Positions 44,242 to 53,933 are shown, counted from the first letter of the stretch. The stretch: DNA of 64,000 bases from Granulosicoccus sp963833195 (GCA_963833195.1 CAWHXF010000014.1:1-64000); one strand, 5' to 3'. Program-made: numbers and translations. Notes: a model not told the origin generated them from the letters alone.

Positions 44242-45186
44242 CTACGCCGCGGACGCCGGCGCCATGGGCGTCCGGGTCGCGACCTCGCCCGCGTGCTCCA
44301 CCAGCAGGTCCACGAACGCCCGCACGGCCGGAATCTCGGTGCGCCGCGGCGGGAAGCTCGCGTACACCTCCATCTCGTGACACGCGAAGCCGGGCAGCAG
44401 GCGCACGAGACCCGTGCCGTCGTCGTTCGCCTCGACGAAGAGGTGCGACAGCAGGGCCATGCCGAAGCCGTTGCGCACGATGCCGAGCACGACGCTCGCG
44501 TCCTGTGCCGTGGCGGCGACGGGACCGTCGATGCGCAGCACCGCCCCGTCGGGGCCGGCGAGCGTCCAGCCATCCGACCGATCGGCACCGTCGACGATCA
44601 CGCGGGGCAAGCAGGCCACCACGTCCTTGTCGTCGACGTGCGATGCGTCGCACAGCGAGGGCGCCGCGTAGAGCCTGCGCTCGAGCGACAGCACGCGACG
44701 CGACACGAGACTCGTATCCACCGGCCGACCGAGGGTCAGCACGACGTCCAGGTCGTCGTCGAAGGGGCGCGGCTCGCCGGACACGAGGCGCAGGGATGCC
44801 GTGACCCCGGGCCACCGGCGTTGCAGCCGCGCGATGGCCGGGGCGGCCATCACGAGGTTCGTGTGCACGTTCGAGCCGATGCGCAACGGCCCGTGCGGCT
44901 CGCCGGGTTCGGCGAGCAGCGTGCGCTCGGTCTCGCGCGACACGCGGCGCGCGTCCTCGGCGCGCGCCACCAGCCGCTCGCCGAACGGCGTGAGGCTCAG
45001 CCCCCGCCCGATGCGGTCGAACAGCGCGAGACCCGAGGCGTCCTCCAGGCGGGCCACGGCGCGCGACAGGCTCGTCTTCGGCACCCCGTGGCGGCGCGAC
45101 GCGGAGGCGATGCCGCCCGCCTCGGCGATCATGCCGAAGTGCAGCAGGTCATCGAGGCCGTAGCGGCAGGGATCGTTGCTGCTCAT
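44242..45186 (-). CDS. LysR-family transcriptional regulator
   Basis: The protein has 314 residues. The N-terminal winged helix-turn-helix is LLHFGMIAEAGGIASASRRH, GVPKTSLSRAVARLEDASGL and TPFGERLVARAED. The C-terminal part is the substrate-binding fold of the CrgA/AaeR type (LRIGSNVHTNLVMAAPAIAR; VRNGFGMALLSHLF). Its ATG overlaps the RND permease stop (ATGA), so it is the last gene of the pump operon and may control it and respond to a pump substrate. Confidence 0.9.
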   Translation of the reverse strand: MSSNDPCRYGLDDLLHFGMIAEAGGIASASRRHGVPKTSLSRAVARLEDASGLALFDRIGRGLSLTPFGERLVARAEDARRVSRETERTLLAEPGEPHGPLRIGSNVHTNLVMAAPAIARLQRRWPGVTASLRLVSGEPRPFDDDLDVVLTLGRPVDTSLVSRRVLSLERRLYAAPSLCDASHVDDKDVVACLPRVIVDGADRSDGWTLAGPDGAVLRIDGPVAATAQDASVVLGIVRNGFGMALLSHLFVEANDDGTGLVRLLPGFACHEMEVYASFPPRRTEIPAVRAFVDLLVEHAGEVATRTPMAPASAA

Positions 45187-48100
45187 GCTCGTCGCACCTC
45201 GGTGAGGATGGGTGCCCGCGAGGTTCCGACGGCCGTGCCGTCACCGCCGCCGCGCCGCGCTCGTCCGTCGCCGTCCGGCGCAGGGTTCTCCTCGTGTCGC
45301 GCCCCGCCCAGCCAGCGTCGCACCAGCAGGTACAGCACGGGCACGAAGAAGATGCCTAAGACGGTCGCCGTGAGCATGCCGCCGAACACGCCCGTGCCGA
45401 CGGCGATGCGGCTGGCCGCGCCCGCACCCGAGGCGATCAGCAGCGGCACCATGCCGGCCATGAACGCGAGGGACGTCATCAGGATCGGCCGCAGGCGCTC
45501 GCGCGCCGCGCCGACCGTCGCCTCCACGAGCGACTCGCCGCGTTTCTCTCGATCGATGGCGAACTCCACGATCAGGATCGCGTTCTTCGCGGCGAGGCCG
45601 ATGATGGTGATGAGCCCGACGTTGAAGTAGACGTCCGCCGACAGCCCGCGAGCCATCGTGAACAGCACCGAACCGAGCACGCCGAGCGGCACGACCAGCA
45701 GGACCGACAGCGGCACCGTCCAGCTCTCGTAGAGCGCGGCCAGCACGAGGAACACGACGACGGCGGAGAGCCCGAGCAGCGCCCCGACCTGCCCCGCCGA
45801 CTGCACCTCCTGGTAGCTGATGCCCGTCCACTCGAAACCGATGCCCTCGCCGAGATCGCTCGCGAGCTCGGCCATCGTGTCGAGCGCGGCGCCCGAGGCG
45901 ACGCCCGGCGCCGCCGAGCCCGCGATCGTGTAGGCCGGGTAGCCGTTGTAGCGGTCGAGCTGCGGCGGCGCGGCCGTCCAGCTCGCCGAGGCGAACGCGC
46001 TGTAGGGCACGAGCTCGCCGTTCGCGTTCGGCAGCCGCACGGCGAGGATGTCCTCGGGCGTGGCGCGGTCCTCCGGGCGCGCCTGCGCGAGCACCTGGTA
46101 GACCTGACCGTCGCGCGAGAAGTCGTTGACGTAGGCCGAACCGAAGAGCACGGACAGGCCCGCGTTCACGTCGTCCATCGACAGCCCGAGCGTGGCGGCG
46201 CGCGTGCGATCGATGTCCATGCGCAGAACCGGGGCCGCCGCCTGGCCTTCCGGTCGCACGCCGACGAGCGTCGGCTCGCCGGCCGCCGCGCCGAGCAACT
46301 GTCCGCGCGCGGCCGCGAGCGCCTCGCGGCCGACGCCGCCGCGATCCTCGAGCTTCATCGAGAAGCCGCTGGCGTTGCCGAGCTGCGCGATCGGCGGCGG
46401 CGTGATGACGATCACCGTCGCGTCGCCGTTGCTCGCGAACGCGCCGTTCGCGGCACCGACGAGGCTCTCGGCATCGCTGCCGTCGCCCTCGCGCTCGTCC
46501 CAGGGGGCGAAGCTCGAGAACACCATGGCCGCGCTCTGACCTTGGCCGAAGAAGCTGAAGCCGCGGATCGCGATGGTGTCGTCGACCTCCGGCCGTGCGG
46601 CCCAGAAGTCCTCGACGGCCGTGACCACCTCGCCGGTGCGCGCCTCGGTCGCGCCGGGCGGTGCCGCGATGGCCGTGATGGCGTAGCCCTGGTCCTCGGT
46701 CGGCAGGAAGCCTCCGGGAAGGGACGTGAACAGGTAGAACGTCAGGGCGCAGAGCGCGGCGAAGACCGCGAACGCCGCCAGCGACACGCGCAGCAGCTTG
46801 CCGACGATCACGGAGTAGCCGTGCGTGACGCGCGCGAAGCCGCGGTTGAACGCGCCCGAGAAGCGCTTGAAGGGATTGCGCCCGGATCGCCGCCCGGCCC
46901 CCTGGCGTACGGCGCCCTTTCGCTCGGCGTCGCGTCGCTCGGCGCGCTGCTCGGCCTCCCCGGGGTCCGCCTCGCGCCCTTCTTCGTGCGGCTTCAGCAG
47001 CGTGGCGCACATCGCCGGGGTCAGTGACAGCGCGAGGAAGGCCGACACCGCGATGGAGATCGCGAGCGTGACCGAGAACTGGCGGTAGATGCCGCCCGTG
47101 GAACCCGGGAAGAAGGCCATCGGCAGGAACACGGCGACGAGCACCAGCGTGACGCCGATGATGGCGCCGGAGATCTCGTCCATCGCCTTGCGCGTGGCCG
47201 CGACGGGCGACAGGTGCTCTTCGCTCATGAGCCGCTCGACGTTCTCGATGACGATGATGGCGTCGTCGACGAGGATGCCGATGGCGAGCACCATCGCGAA
47301 CAGCGACAGCACGTTGATGGAGAAGCCGAACGCGAGCAGCCCGAGACAGGCCCCGGCGAGCGCGATGGGCACCACCAGCAACGGGATCAACGTCGCGCGC
47401 AGGTTCTGCAGGAAGAGCAGGATGACGAGCGAGACCAGCACCATCGCCTCGATCAGCGTGCGCACGACCTCGTCGACCGACGTCTGCACGAACGGGGTGG
47501 TGTCGAACGGCACGGACCACACGATGTCCGACGGGAAGCTCCCCTCGAGCTCGTCCATGCGGGACTTCACCCCTTCGGCCGTCGCGAGCGCGTTGGCGCC
47601 GCTCGTCAGCTGCACGGCGACGCCCGCCATCGGGTCGCCGTCGAGGCTCGCCGACGTCGCGTAGCTCTGGGCGCCGAGCTCGACGCGCGCCACGTCGCCG
47701 AGACGGATGGCACCGCCGTCGCCGTTCGTGCGCAGGATGATGTTCTCGAACTCGTCCACCGTCGTGAAGCGCCCCGACGTCACGATGGTGGCGTTCAGGC
47801 GCGTGGCGTCGGTCGAGGGCAGCGCGCCGATCGAGCCGCCGGCGGAGTCGCTGTTCTGCGTGCGGATGGTGGCGAGCACCGCCGCCGGGGACAGCCCGTA
47901 GGCCGCGAGTCGGTCGGGGTCGAGCCACACGCGCATCGCGTACTCGGAGCCGAACACCTGGACGTCGCCCACGCCCGCGACGCGCCGCAGCTCGTCGGCG
48001 ACGGTCGTGGAGGCGTAGTTCCCGAGGGCGAGCTCGCTCGTGGCTCCGGTTTCCGAGGTGAGCGCCACGATCATCAGGAACCCGCTCGACGCCTGGCGCA

Positions 48101-48485
48101 CCTGCACGCCCTGTCGCCGCACCGATTCGGGCAGGCGCGCCTCGACGGCGCTCAGCCGGTTCTGCACCGAGGTCTGCGCGAGATCGATGTCGGTGCCCGT
48201 CTCGAAGGTGAGCGTGAGCGAGGCGGTGCCGTTGGAGAGGCTGCTCGCCGACATGTAGAGCAGGTCGTCGACGCCGTTCATCTGCTCCTCGATGATCTGC
48301 GTCACGCCGCGCTCGATCGTCACGGCGTCGGCGCCCGGGTACACCGCGCTGATGGTGAGCGACGGCGGCGCCACCTGCGGGTACTGCTCGACGGGCAGCG
48401 CGCGCAGCGCGAGCACGCCCGCCAGCACGATGCCGATGGCGATGACCCAGGCGAAGACGGGCCGGTCGATGAAGAAGCGCGCCAC
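45183..48485 (-). CDS. RND multidrug efflux permease (HAE1, AcrB/MexB-like)
   Basis: The protein has 1100 residues with the RND twin-repeat layout: first helix FAWVIAIGIVLAGVLAL, a large periplasmic loop, helices 2-6 with the proton-relay VDDAIIVIENVERL, a cytosolic Lys/Arg/Glu-rich insert (about residues 500-540; unusually charged), then the second half with LFGSAYVNDF and GLAAKNAILIVEFA. It forms a trimeric inner-membrane H+ antiporter exporting amphiphilic drugs with an adaptor and an outer membrane channel. It is two bases downstream of the adaptor. No outer membrane factor gene lies nearby, so a TolC-like protein elsewhere must complete it. Confidence 0.95.
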   Translation of the reverse strand: MARFFIDRPVFAWVIAIGIVLAGVLALRALPVEQYPQVAPPSLTISAVYPGADAVTIERGVTQIIEEQMNGVDDLLYMSASSLSNGTASLTLTFETGTDIDLAQTSVQNRLSAVEARLPESVRRQGVQVRQASSGFLMIVALTSETGATSELALGNYASTTVADELRRVAGVGDVQVFGSEYAMRVWLDPDRLAAYGLSPAAVLATIRTQNSDSAGGSIGALPSTDATRLNATIVTSGRFTTVDEFENIILRTNGDGGAIRLGDVARVELGAQSYATSASLDGDPMAGVAVQLTSGANALATAEGVKSRMDELEGSFPSDIVWSVPFDTTPFVQTSVDEVVRTLIEAMVLVSLVILLFLQNLRATLIPLLVVPIALAGACLGLLAFGFSINVLSLFAMVLAIGILVDDAIIVIENVERLMSEEHLSPVAATRKAMDEISGAIIGVTLVLVAVFLPMAFFPGSTGGIYRQFSVTLAISIAVSAFLALSLTPAMCATLLKPHEEGREADPGEAEQRAERRDAERKGAVRQGAGRRSGRNPFKRFSGAFNRGFARVTHGYSVIVGKLLRVSLAAFAVFAALCALTFYLFTSLPGGFLPTEDQGYAITAIAAPPGATEARTGEVVTAVEDFWAARPEVDDTIAIRGFSFFGQGQSAAMVFSSFAPWDEREGDGSDAESLVGAANGAFASNGDATVIVITPPPIAQLGNASGFSMKLEDRGGVGREALAAARGQLLGAAAGEPTLVGVRPEGQAAAPVLRMDIDRTRAATLGLSMDDVNAGLSVLFGSAYVNDFSRDGQVYQVLAQARPEDRATPEDILAVRLPNANGELVPYSAFASASWTAAPPQLDRYNGYPAYTIAGSAAPGVASGAALDTMAELASDLGEGIGFEWTGISYQEVQSAGQVGALLGLSAVVVFLVLAALYESWTVPLSVLLVVPLGVLGSVLFTMARGLSADVYFNVGLITIIGLAAKNAILIVEFAIDREKRGESLVEATVGAARERLRPILMTSLAFMAGMVPLLIASGAGAASRIAVGTGVFGGMLTATVLGIFFVPVLYLLVRRWLGGARHEENPAPDGDGRARRGGGDGTAVGTSRAPILTEVRRA

Positions 48486-48487
48486 GC

Positions 48488-49681
48488 TCAGCGCTCCGCG
48501 GCCGGGGCGTCGCCGGTACCGGCGGTCGCGCCCCCTTCGGCGGGCTCCAGGCGCGCGAGGCGCACGGGCGCGCCGTCGGCGAGCCGCTGCAGGTGATCGA
48601 GCACCACCTCGTCGCCGGCCTCGAGCCCCGAGCGGACGATCCAGCCGCCGTCGACCATCGGTCCGAGCTCGACGGGCCGACGCACCGCCGTGCCGTCCGC
48701 CGCGAGCATGACGGCCGCCGAGTCCGCGCCGAGCAGCACCGCGGGCTGCGGCACGACGAGCGCGTCCGGGCGCTCGCCCGCGAGCACGACGGTATCGACG
48801 AGCTGGCCGGGCAGCAGCAGCCCGTCGGGGTTCGGGAACACCGCGCGCAGCGACACCGTGCCCGTCTCCTCGTCGACGCTCTGGTCGAGGAAGTCGATGC
48901 GGCCGGTGATGCCGAGCGGCTCGCCGTCATCGCCGACAAGCTCGACGGCGACGGCGTTCGGATCAGCGAGCTCGATGTCCCCCGCCACGATCTGCGCGCG
49001 GATCGCGAGCAGGTCCGTGGCGCTCTCGGCGAGGTTCACGTACACGCGATCGGTCCGGCGCAGCGTCACCAGCAGCGTGCCTTCGGCCGCGCTGACGAGC
49101 GAGCCTTCGCGCACCTGCGCCCGGCCCGCACGGCCCGCGATCGGCGCGCGCACCTCGGCGAAGCCGAGCGCGATGCGCGCGGCCCGCAGCGCCGCCTCGG
49201 CCTGCACCACCGCGGCCTCGGTCGACTGCGCCGCCTCCAGCGAGGCGTCGTAGTCCTGCTGGCTGATCGCGTTCTGGCCGATCAGCCGCTCGGAGCGATC
49301 CGCGACGCTGCGCGCGTTGTCCGCCGCCGACCGCGCGCTCTGGAGCCGCGCCTCGGCCTGATCGGCTTCGGCCTGCACGGTGCGCGGGTCGATGCGGAAC
49401 AGCACGTCTCTCTCGCGCACGTCGCTGCCCTCCTCGTACACGACCTCCTCGACGAGGCCGTCGGTACGCGCGCGCACCTCGCTGGTGCGAAAGGGCTCGA
49501 CCCGGCCGATCAGCTCGACGCGGTTGGCAACCGATTGCGGCTCGACGACGAGCGTGCGCACGACGGGTGGCGGCGGCGCGAGGGGCGGCGCGGGATCGGC
49601 CTCCCCGTCGCAGCCGACGAGCAGCACGAGCGCCAACGGCGCGGCGAGACGCATCGATCGCACGACCGGTTCGATCGACAT
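48488..49681 (-). CDS. RND periplasmic adaptor lipoprotein (membrane fusion protein)
   Basis: The protein has 397 residues. Signal and lipobox: LAAPLALVLLVGC with the modified Cys. Domains in order are the lipoyl half (VELIGRVEPFRTSEVRARTD; VVYEEGSDVRERDVLFRIDP), a coiled-coil hairpin (ARLQSARSAADNARSVADRS; DYDASLEAAQSTEAAVVQAE), a beta-barrel with IAGRAGRAQVREGSLV and a membrane-proximal domain. It links the permease to the outer membrane channel. ATG 49681 (MSIEPVVR) is chosen because the leader follows; an upstream extension lacks family features. First gene of the adaptor, permease, LysR operon. Confidence 0.92.
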   Translation of the reverse strand: MSIEPVVRSMRLAAPLALVLLVGCDGEADPAPPLAPPPPVVRTLVVEPQSVANRVELIGRVEPFRTSEVRARTDGLVEEVVYEEGSDVRERDVLFRIDPRTVQAEADQAEARLQSARSAADNARSVADRSERLIGQNAISQQDYDASLEAAQSTEAAVVQAEAALRAARIALGFAEVRAPIAGRAGRAQVREGSLVSAAEGTLLVTLRRTDRVYVNLAESATDLLAIRAQIVAGDIELADPNAVAVELVGDDGEPLGITGRIDFLDQSVDEETGTVSLRAVFPNPDGLLLPGQLVDTVVLAGERPDALVVPQPAVLLGADSAAVMLAADGTAVRRPVELGPMVDGGWIVRSGLEAGDEVVLDHLQRLADGAPVRLARLEPAEGGATAGTGDAPAAER

Positions 49682-50113
49682 GCTGAGCGACCCTCGGAAC
49701 GGGGAGTGCAGGCACACTCTCTGGCATCCGGGCGTGCAGGACGGGCGCGGGTCGTCGTAGGGACGTCCGGTGCGGCGAAGGTCTTGCACCGACGCCATCG
49801 GTGCTCGCCGCACCCACGTGATACTACCGATCCGGATCACCGGGTTGCCTTGCCATTGCGGGAAAACGCGCTCGATCGCGAGGAAGTTCGTTACATAAGG
49901 ATCAGATTGCGTCGCAGCATGTCGACGCGACGGGTGAGGTATCGCGCCGTTCCCCGCCGACCTCGCGCTCCGGCAGCACGCCCACCGCCCCGGAGTTGCC
50001 GGTATCCGCGTTTCGCCAATTCATCACGTCCCCTTCGGCGTCCGCGTCCAGCGCGCGTTCGGCCGCGCGCCGGACCCGGCCCCGCCGTCGGTCACCGCGG
50101 CCTCGAGGCCGCG
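49682..50113. other. Intergenic region upstream of the efflux operon
   Basis: About 430 bp. The pump promoter should lie near 49700-49850. No conserved gene, repeat or palindrome was recognised. Confidence 0.35.
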
Positions 50114-50450
50114 ATGAACGGCCAGGCGTTCAAGACCACCCTCTCCGCGATCGCCGCCGTCGCGCCGGCGCTGCTGGCCTAGCAGCTCGCGTTCGTGCTG
50201 CTGGTGGCGTTCGCGGGCGTGCTGCTGGCGGTGCTGCTGCGCCACTGCGCGCTCGGGCTGGCGCGCCACACGCCGCTGGCCGTCGGCGCGGCGATCGCGG
50301 TTGTGGTCCCCGCGCTGCTCGGCACCTTCAGTCCCTTCCTCGCCGCCGAAGGCCCGCGCATCGTTGCGGAGCTCGCGAAGCTCGCACGGAGCCTGCCGGA
50401 CGCGGTCGACGCCGTGCAGGAGGCGCTGTCGACGGTTGAAGAAGCGTTCC
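50114..50450 (+). pseudogene. AI-2E/PerM-family transporter remnant
   Basis: The ATG at 50114 begins MNGQAFKTTLSAIAAVAPAL and meets a TAG at 50180. It reopens in frame as QLAFVLLVAFAGVLLAVLLR, then HTPLAVGAAIAVVVPALLGT and LAKLARSLPDAVDAVQEAL. This is the N-terminal part of an AI-2E-type membrane transporter. The remainder is replaced by an isomerase fragment on the other strand. Confidence 0.6.
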
Positions 50451-50454
50451 CACG

Positions 50455-51222
50455 CATCCACGCTAGCGGCGAACTCCGGATTGAGGCGCGCGGTGGGCCC
50501 GAACGGGGCGCCCACGTCCAGCTAGCGGTACAGCACGTAATGCTCCTCCGCGGTCAGCGCTGGCAGGCCATAGGGCCCCCTCCTCGGGGCGCATCGCCGC
50601 GTAGGCGTCAAATTCCCTCGGCGTCGGACACGGGTTCGCACGATCTAAGCCTATAAGCCTACGGAGAACGCGTCGGGCAGCGGCCCGCTTTCGGGCATGG
50701 GATGGCGCTCCTTGAGCTCCAGGTAGCGGCGCAGCAGCCCCGGCGCGACGCCGTCCCCGCGCTCCTCGTCCAGCACGGGGAAGAACCCCGGTCGCGCCAG
50801 CCCGCGGTGTCGCTCGCGTCGACGAACAGCCGCGTGGGATCCGCTGCGACGAGCCGGGTGGACTGACACACGCGCGCCTTGGCGGCGCCGCGATCGATGC
50901 CTTCGGGCGCGGTGGCCTTGAGCGGACACGGCGCGTCGTAGCCGGCGTGGCAGGCCACGCATTGCGCGTCGAGAACGGGCTTGACGTGCGCCTGGAAACC
51001 GATATCGGCCGAGCCGGCCCGCGCGGTGGTCGTGACGGGAACGAAGGCGGCCTCGTTCCAGGCACTCGCGACGGCGCACGCCGCGAGCGCGGCCGCGACC
51101 ACCGCGAGCGTCGCACCAACGGGCAGCCGGGTCCGAGGCCGGTCGATGCGTCGCCGGTGCCCCTCGTCCCCGCGGCTCAATGCAGGTTCACCCGCAGCCA
51201 CGCGCGCCCGGACAGCGCGCAA
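50455..51222 (-). pseudogene. Fatty acid cis/trans isomerase, N-terminal remnant with frameshifts
   Basis: Pieces match the intact gene at 55725-58097: leader LAVVAAALAACAVAS, then HVKPVLDAQCVACHAGYDAP (CxxCH haem), LKATAPEGIDRGAAKA, STRLVAADPTRLFVDA. In other frames come PGFFPVLDEERGD with LLRRYLELKERHPMPESG, PTPREFDAYAAMRPEEG and finally AWERFFNRR. The reading stops there at the junction with the AI-2E remnant, leaving out about 500 residues. Two or more frameshifts are needed. Confidence 0.83.
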
Positions 51223-51413
51223 CCGCGATGTCTACGCACGAACGCGTCGGCGAGCCACGCGGCCTACTGGGTCGCGCTGTGCGCGCGCTGCGGGACAGCG
51301 GCGCCCCACCGATGACGATGCGGGCATGTCGGCGGGCGGCGGAGCGATCGGATGCCGAAGAGTTAATGCAAGGACGATGTCCTCATACCCGGTGCGCGGA
51401 CAGTCGACATCCT

Positions 51414-51435
51414 GGAACGCATCGATCCGTCCGCG
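51414..51435 (+). repeat. Leader repeat, copy C
   Basis: GGAACGCATCGATCCGTCCG then CG, identical to copies A and B over 22 bp, then diverging (AAACGATCC). It is 84 bp upstream of the CsbD start. Confidence 0.75.
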
Positions 51436-51497
51436 AAACGATCCGGCCTCGACTCGCCTGTCAGGCTTGCATCATCGCGAACCAGAGGACCACGGCG

Positions 51498-51698
51498 ATG
51501 AACTCCGACACGATGAAAGGCAACTGGAAGCAGCTCAAGGGCAAGGCCAAGGCCAAGTGGGGCGAGATCACCGACGACGAGCTCGACCGGATCGACGGGG
51601 ACCGCGAGCTGCTCGAGGGCAAGATCCAGGAGAAGTACGGCAGGACGAAGGAAGAGGCCAGGCGCGAAGTGGATCAAGAGAGCGCGAACTGGGATTGA
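51498..51698 (+). CDS. CsbD family stress protein
   Basis: The protein has 66 residues, very hydrophilic. MNSDTMKGNWKQLKGKAKAK, then WGEITDDELDRIDGDRELLE and KIQEKYGRTKEEA match CsbD (general stress response, sigma-B-controlled in Bacillus, common in proteobacteria). Function unclear; often osmotic or phosphate stress. Start ATG 51498 preceded by GAGGACCACGGCG. It is upstream of a BON-domain lipoprotein, a frequent stress-gene pairing. Confidence 0.93.
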   Translation: MNSDTMKGNWKQLKGKAKAKWGEITDDELDRIDGDRELLEGKIQEKYGRTKEEARREVDQESANWD

Positions 51699-51786
51699 TC
51701 TCGGCGCGTCGCGAGGCGCCCCCTCCTTCAACGCACGGCCGCCCCGCTCCGGGCGTCCCGACGCAACCACCGACGGAAGAGCACGC

Positions 51787-52119
51787 ATGAATCGATCGAT
51801 CTGCACGACGGCGACCGCAAGCGCGCTGGCCTTTGCGCTGGTACTCGGTGCCGGCGCCTGCTCGCCCACCCCCACGCGCGAGAGCGCGGGCGAGTACGCG
51901 GACGCCACCGTGCTGACCACCAAGGTCAAGGCCACGCTCGCCAGGGACGAGGGCTTCGGCAGCCTCGTGGACGTGCAGGTCGAGACCTTCCGCGACACCG
52001 TGCAGCTGAGCGGCTTCGTCGACAGCGAGGCGGATCGTCAGCTCGCCGAGCAGGTCGCGCGCAACGTGAACGGCGTGAGCAGCGTGCAGAACTCGATCGC
52101 GCTCAAACCGCAGAGCTGA
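51787..52119 (+). CDS. BON-domain lipoprotein (OsmY-like)
   Basis: The protein has 110 residues. The signal ends in a lipobox, LVLGAGAC, then SPTPTRESAGEY and a BON domain (TTKVKATLARDEGFGSLVDV; VQLSGFVDSEADRQLAEQVA; GVSSVQNSIALK). Such domains bind phospholipids and protect the envelope under osmotic stress. It lies 88 bp after the CsbD gene and 29 bp before the Asp-rich lipoprotein remnant, so the three may be cotranscribed. Confidence 0.92.
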   Translation: MNRSICTTATASALAFALVLGAGACSPTPTRESAGEYADATVLTTKVKATLARDEGFGSLVDVQVETFRDTVQLSGFVDSEADRQLAEQVARNVNGVSSVQNSIALKPQS

Positions 52120-52147
52120 TCGGTCGAGCACTCGAGGAGCAAGACGA

Positions 52148-53219
52148 ATGCGTATCCAGGAACTGCGCCCGCTTCCGCTGGTCCTCGTCGTGAGCACCGC
52201 GATCGCGCTCGGCGCCTGCAGCTCGAACGATGATGAAGATGACGGCGTCCTCGCTCCGGACGACCCCGCTGAAGAGGTCGACGACAACAGCGGCGGCGGC
52301 GCGGTGCCGGATCCCGGGACGGACACGGACACGGATACCGATACGGACACGGACACGGACACGGACACGGACACGGACACGGACACGGACACGGACACGG
52401 ACACGGACACGGACACGGACACGGACACGGACACGGACACCGATACCGACACGGACGGAAGCGCCGCGGTGCGCGACGCGACGTTGTTCGGACTCGTTCG
52501 CCTGCGCCAGCCCGACGGACCCGGCAACGGCGACGACGGGGCGACGGCGATGCCTTCGGCTCGTTCGTGCGTTTCGGCAGCGCGCTGCCCGCCGACACAC
52601 TGCTCGAGGAGTTCCTGCCCGAGGCCGACACCTGCACCGTGGAGAGCGACGACGACGACTCGGACGACGACGACCTGTTCCCGAACGCCACCGGCCGCCC
52701 GTTCAACTTCGTGAGCGCGGGCAACGCGCTGACGTTCACGAGCCCCGCGGGCACGTTCCTGACGCTGCCGCTGGTCGAGGAGCGCGGGTTCGCCGGCTAC
52801 CGCCCCGAGTCCCGTTCCCTGCCCGCGCCGTTTCGGTCGAACCTGACGCTGGGCATCGGCGGCAAGGTGTTCTCGGCCTTCGACTCCGTGCCGGTGGTGG
52901 ACGTCGAGCCGCTCAACGTTCTCGAGCCCGCGGGCGACGACGGCATCGCCGCGACCACCACGTTCCGCTGGGAGGCCGCCGCGTCCGGCGGAGCGCGTGT
53001 CGAGATCGACTCGACTTCGACGACGTCGACGACGGCGACGATCTGGAGATCAGGTGCTCCGCCACCGACGACGGCGAGTTCGCGCTGCCCGGGGCCGTGC
53101 TGGATCGCGTCCCCGCGGGCGCTGCCGGGGAGCTCGACATGGATCGGGTCGGCAACACGGTGCGCGGCCAGGACGACGCGCTTCTCGTCGTGAGGAACGA
53201 GGCCGCCGGCGGCAGATAG
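52148..53219 (+). pseudogene. Asp-rich lipoprotein of the novel family, frameshifted copy
   Basis: A lipoprotein signal (VLVVSTAIALGAC, then SSNDDEDDG) is followed by a Thr-Asp repeat from a GACACG array and AAVRDATLFGLVRLRQPDGP. One base is lost near 52540. The next frame gives FGSALPADTLLEEFLPEADT, TSPAGTFLTLPLVEERGFAG, SAFDSVPVVDVEPL and TTFRWEAAASGGARVEI. A second shift near 53025 leads to LEIRCSATDDGEFALPGAVL and the final VVRNEAAGGR. The C-terminal domain is the one in 42534-44054. Both shifts could be errors; as read it is broken. Confidence 0.8.
52320..52455 (+). repeat. Hexanucleotide GACACG tandem array (about 20 units)
   Basis: Nearly uninterrupted GGACAC/GACACG units, with a few GATACC variants at both ends, encode alternating Thr-Asp. 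Unit length is a multiple of three so contraction or expansion keeps frame and changes only the linker length. Confidence 0.95.
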
Positions 53220-53369
53220 TCCCGCGATGGCGGGATGGTCGTCCGCCTCGACAGCCCGCGTGCGTCGCCCCGATCCAGCCGTCGGGGCATGACGCGCGCG
53301 GTTTTCGGCAACGGGCAGCACGCTGCCTCCAGGGCATTCGAACCGGCATGAAGCGAGACGCGAATCCAA

Positions 53370-53933
53370 AGGACTCGAAGCGCGGGCGAAAGACCCTCGT
53401 GGTCGGTCGACGAGCACCTGCGCACGAACGTCCCCGAGGTGCTGGTCGCGGGCGACGCGAACGGGGTCAGCATGCTGGTGCAGAGCGCCATTCACCAGGC
53501 GAGGGTCGCGGCCCGGAACGCGGCCGCGGACACGGACGAGGCCTACCACCCGCGGGCGATCGCGACGGGCAGCTTCACGGAACCCGAGTACGGCTCGGTG
53601 GGATTGACCGAGTCCGAGGCACGTGAAGGACATGACTGCCTCGTCGAGGTCGTCGACTACACCGCCCTGCCGCGCGCGGTGATGGACGGCCGCACCGACG
53701 GCTTCTGCAAGATCATCGTCGATGCGAGGACGCAGAAGCTGCTGGGTGCCCACGTGCTCGGCTCCTACTCGGCCGAGGTGATCCAGGTCGCGGCCACCTG
53801 CATGGCCGCCGGCATGACGGTCCGCGACATCGCGGCGCTGGAGCTGGCCTTCCCCACGTTCACCGAAGCCCTCGGCATGGCCGCCCAGCGCATGAGCCGG
53901 ACGCTGCGGCTCGATCACGTGCAGATCCGATAG
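53370..53933 (+). pseudogene. Pyridine nucleotide-disulfide oxidoreductase, C-terminal remnant
   Basis: HLRTNVPEVLVAGDANGVSM (the FAD-binding GD motif) and a dimerisation domain (ATGSFTEPEYGSVGLTESEA; KLLGAHVLGSYSAEVIQVAA; LELAFPTFTEALGMAAQ) are typical of mercuric reductase/dihydrolipoamide-dehydrogenase-type proteins. The FAD and NAD N-terminal halves are missing. A four-base duplication (GGTC) near 53402-53406 shifts the frame at the left end. Confidence 0.75.

Noticed and set aside
45241..48939. A 1232-codon minus-strand frame overlapping the RND permease
   Set aside because: It is a shifted reading of the permease and adaptor with Arg-rich composition and no domain.
52320..52455. CRISPR-like array
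   Set aside because: Units are six bases with no spacers; it is a coding microsatellite.
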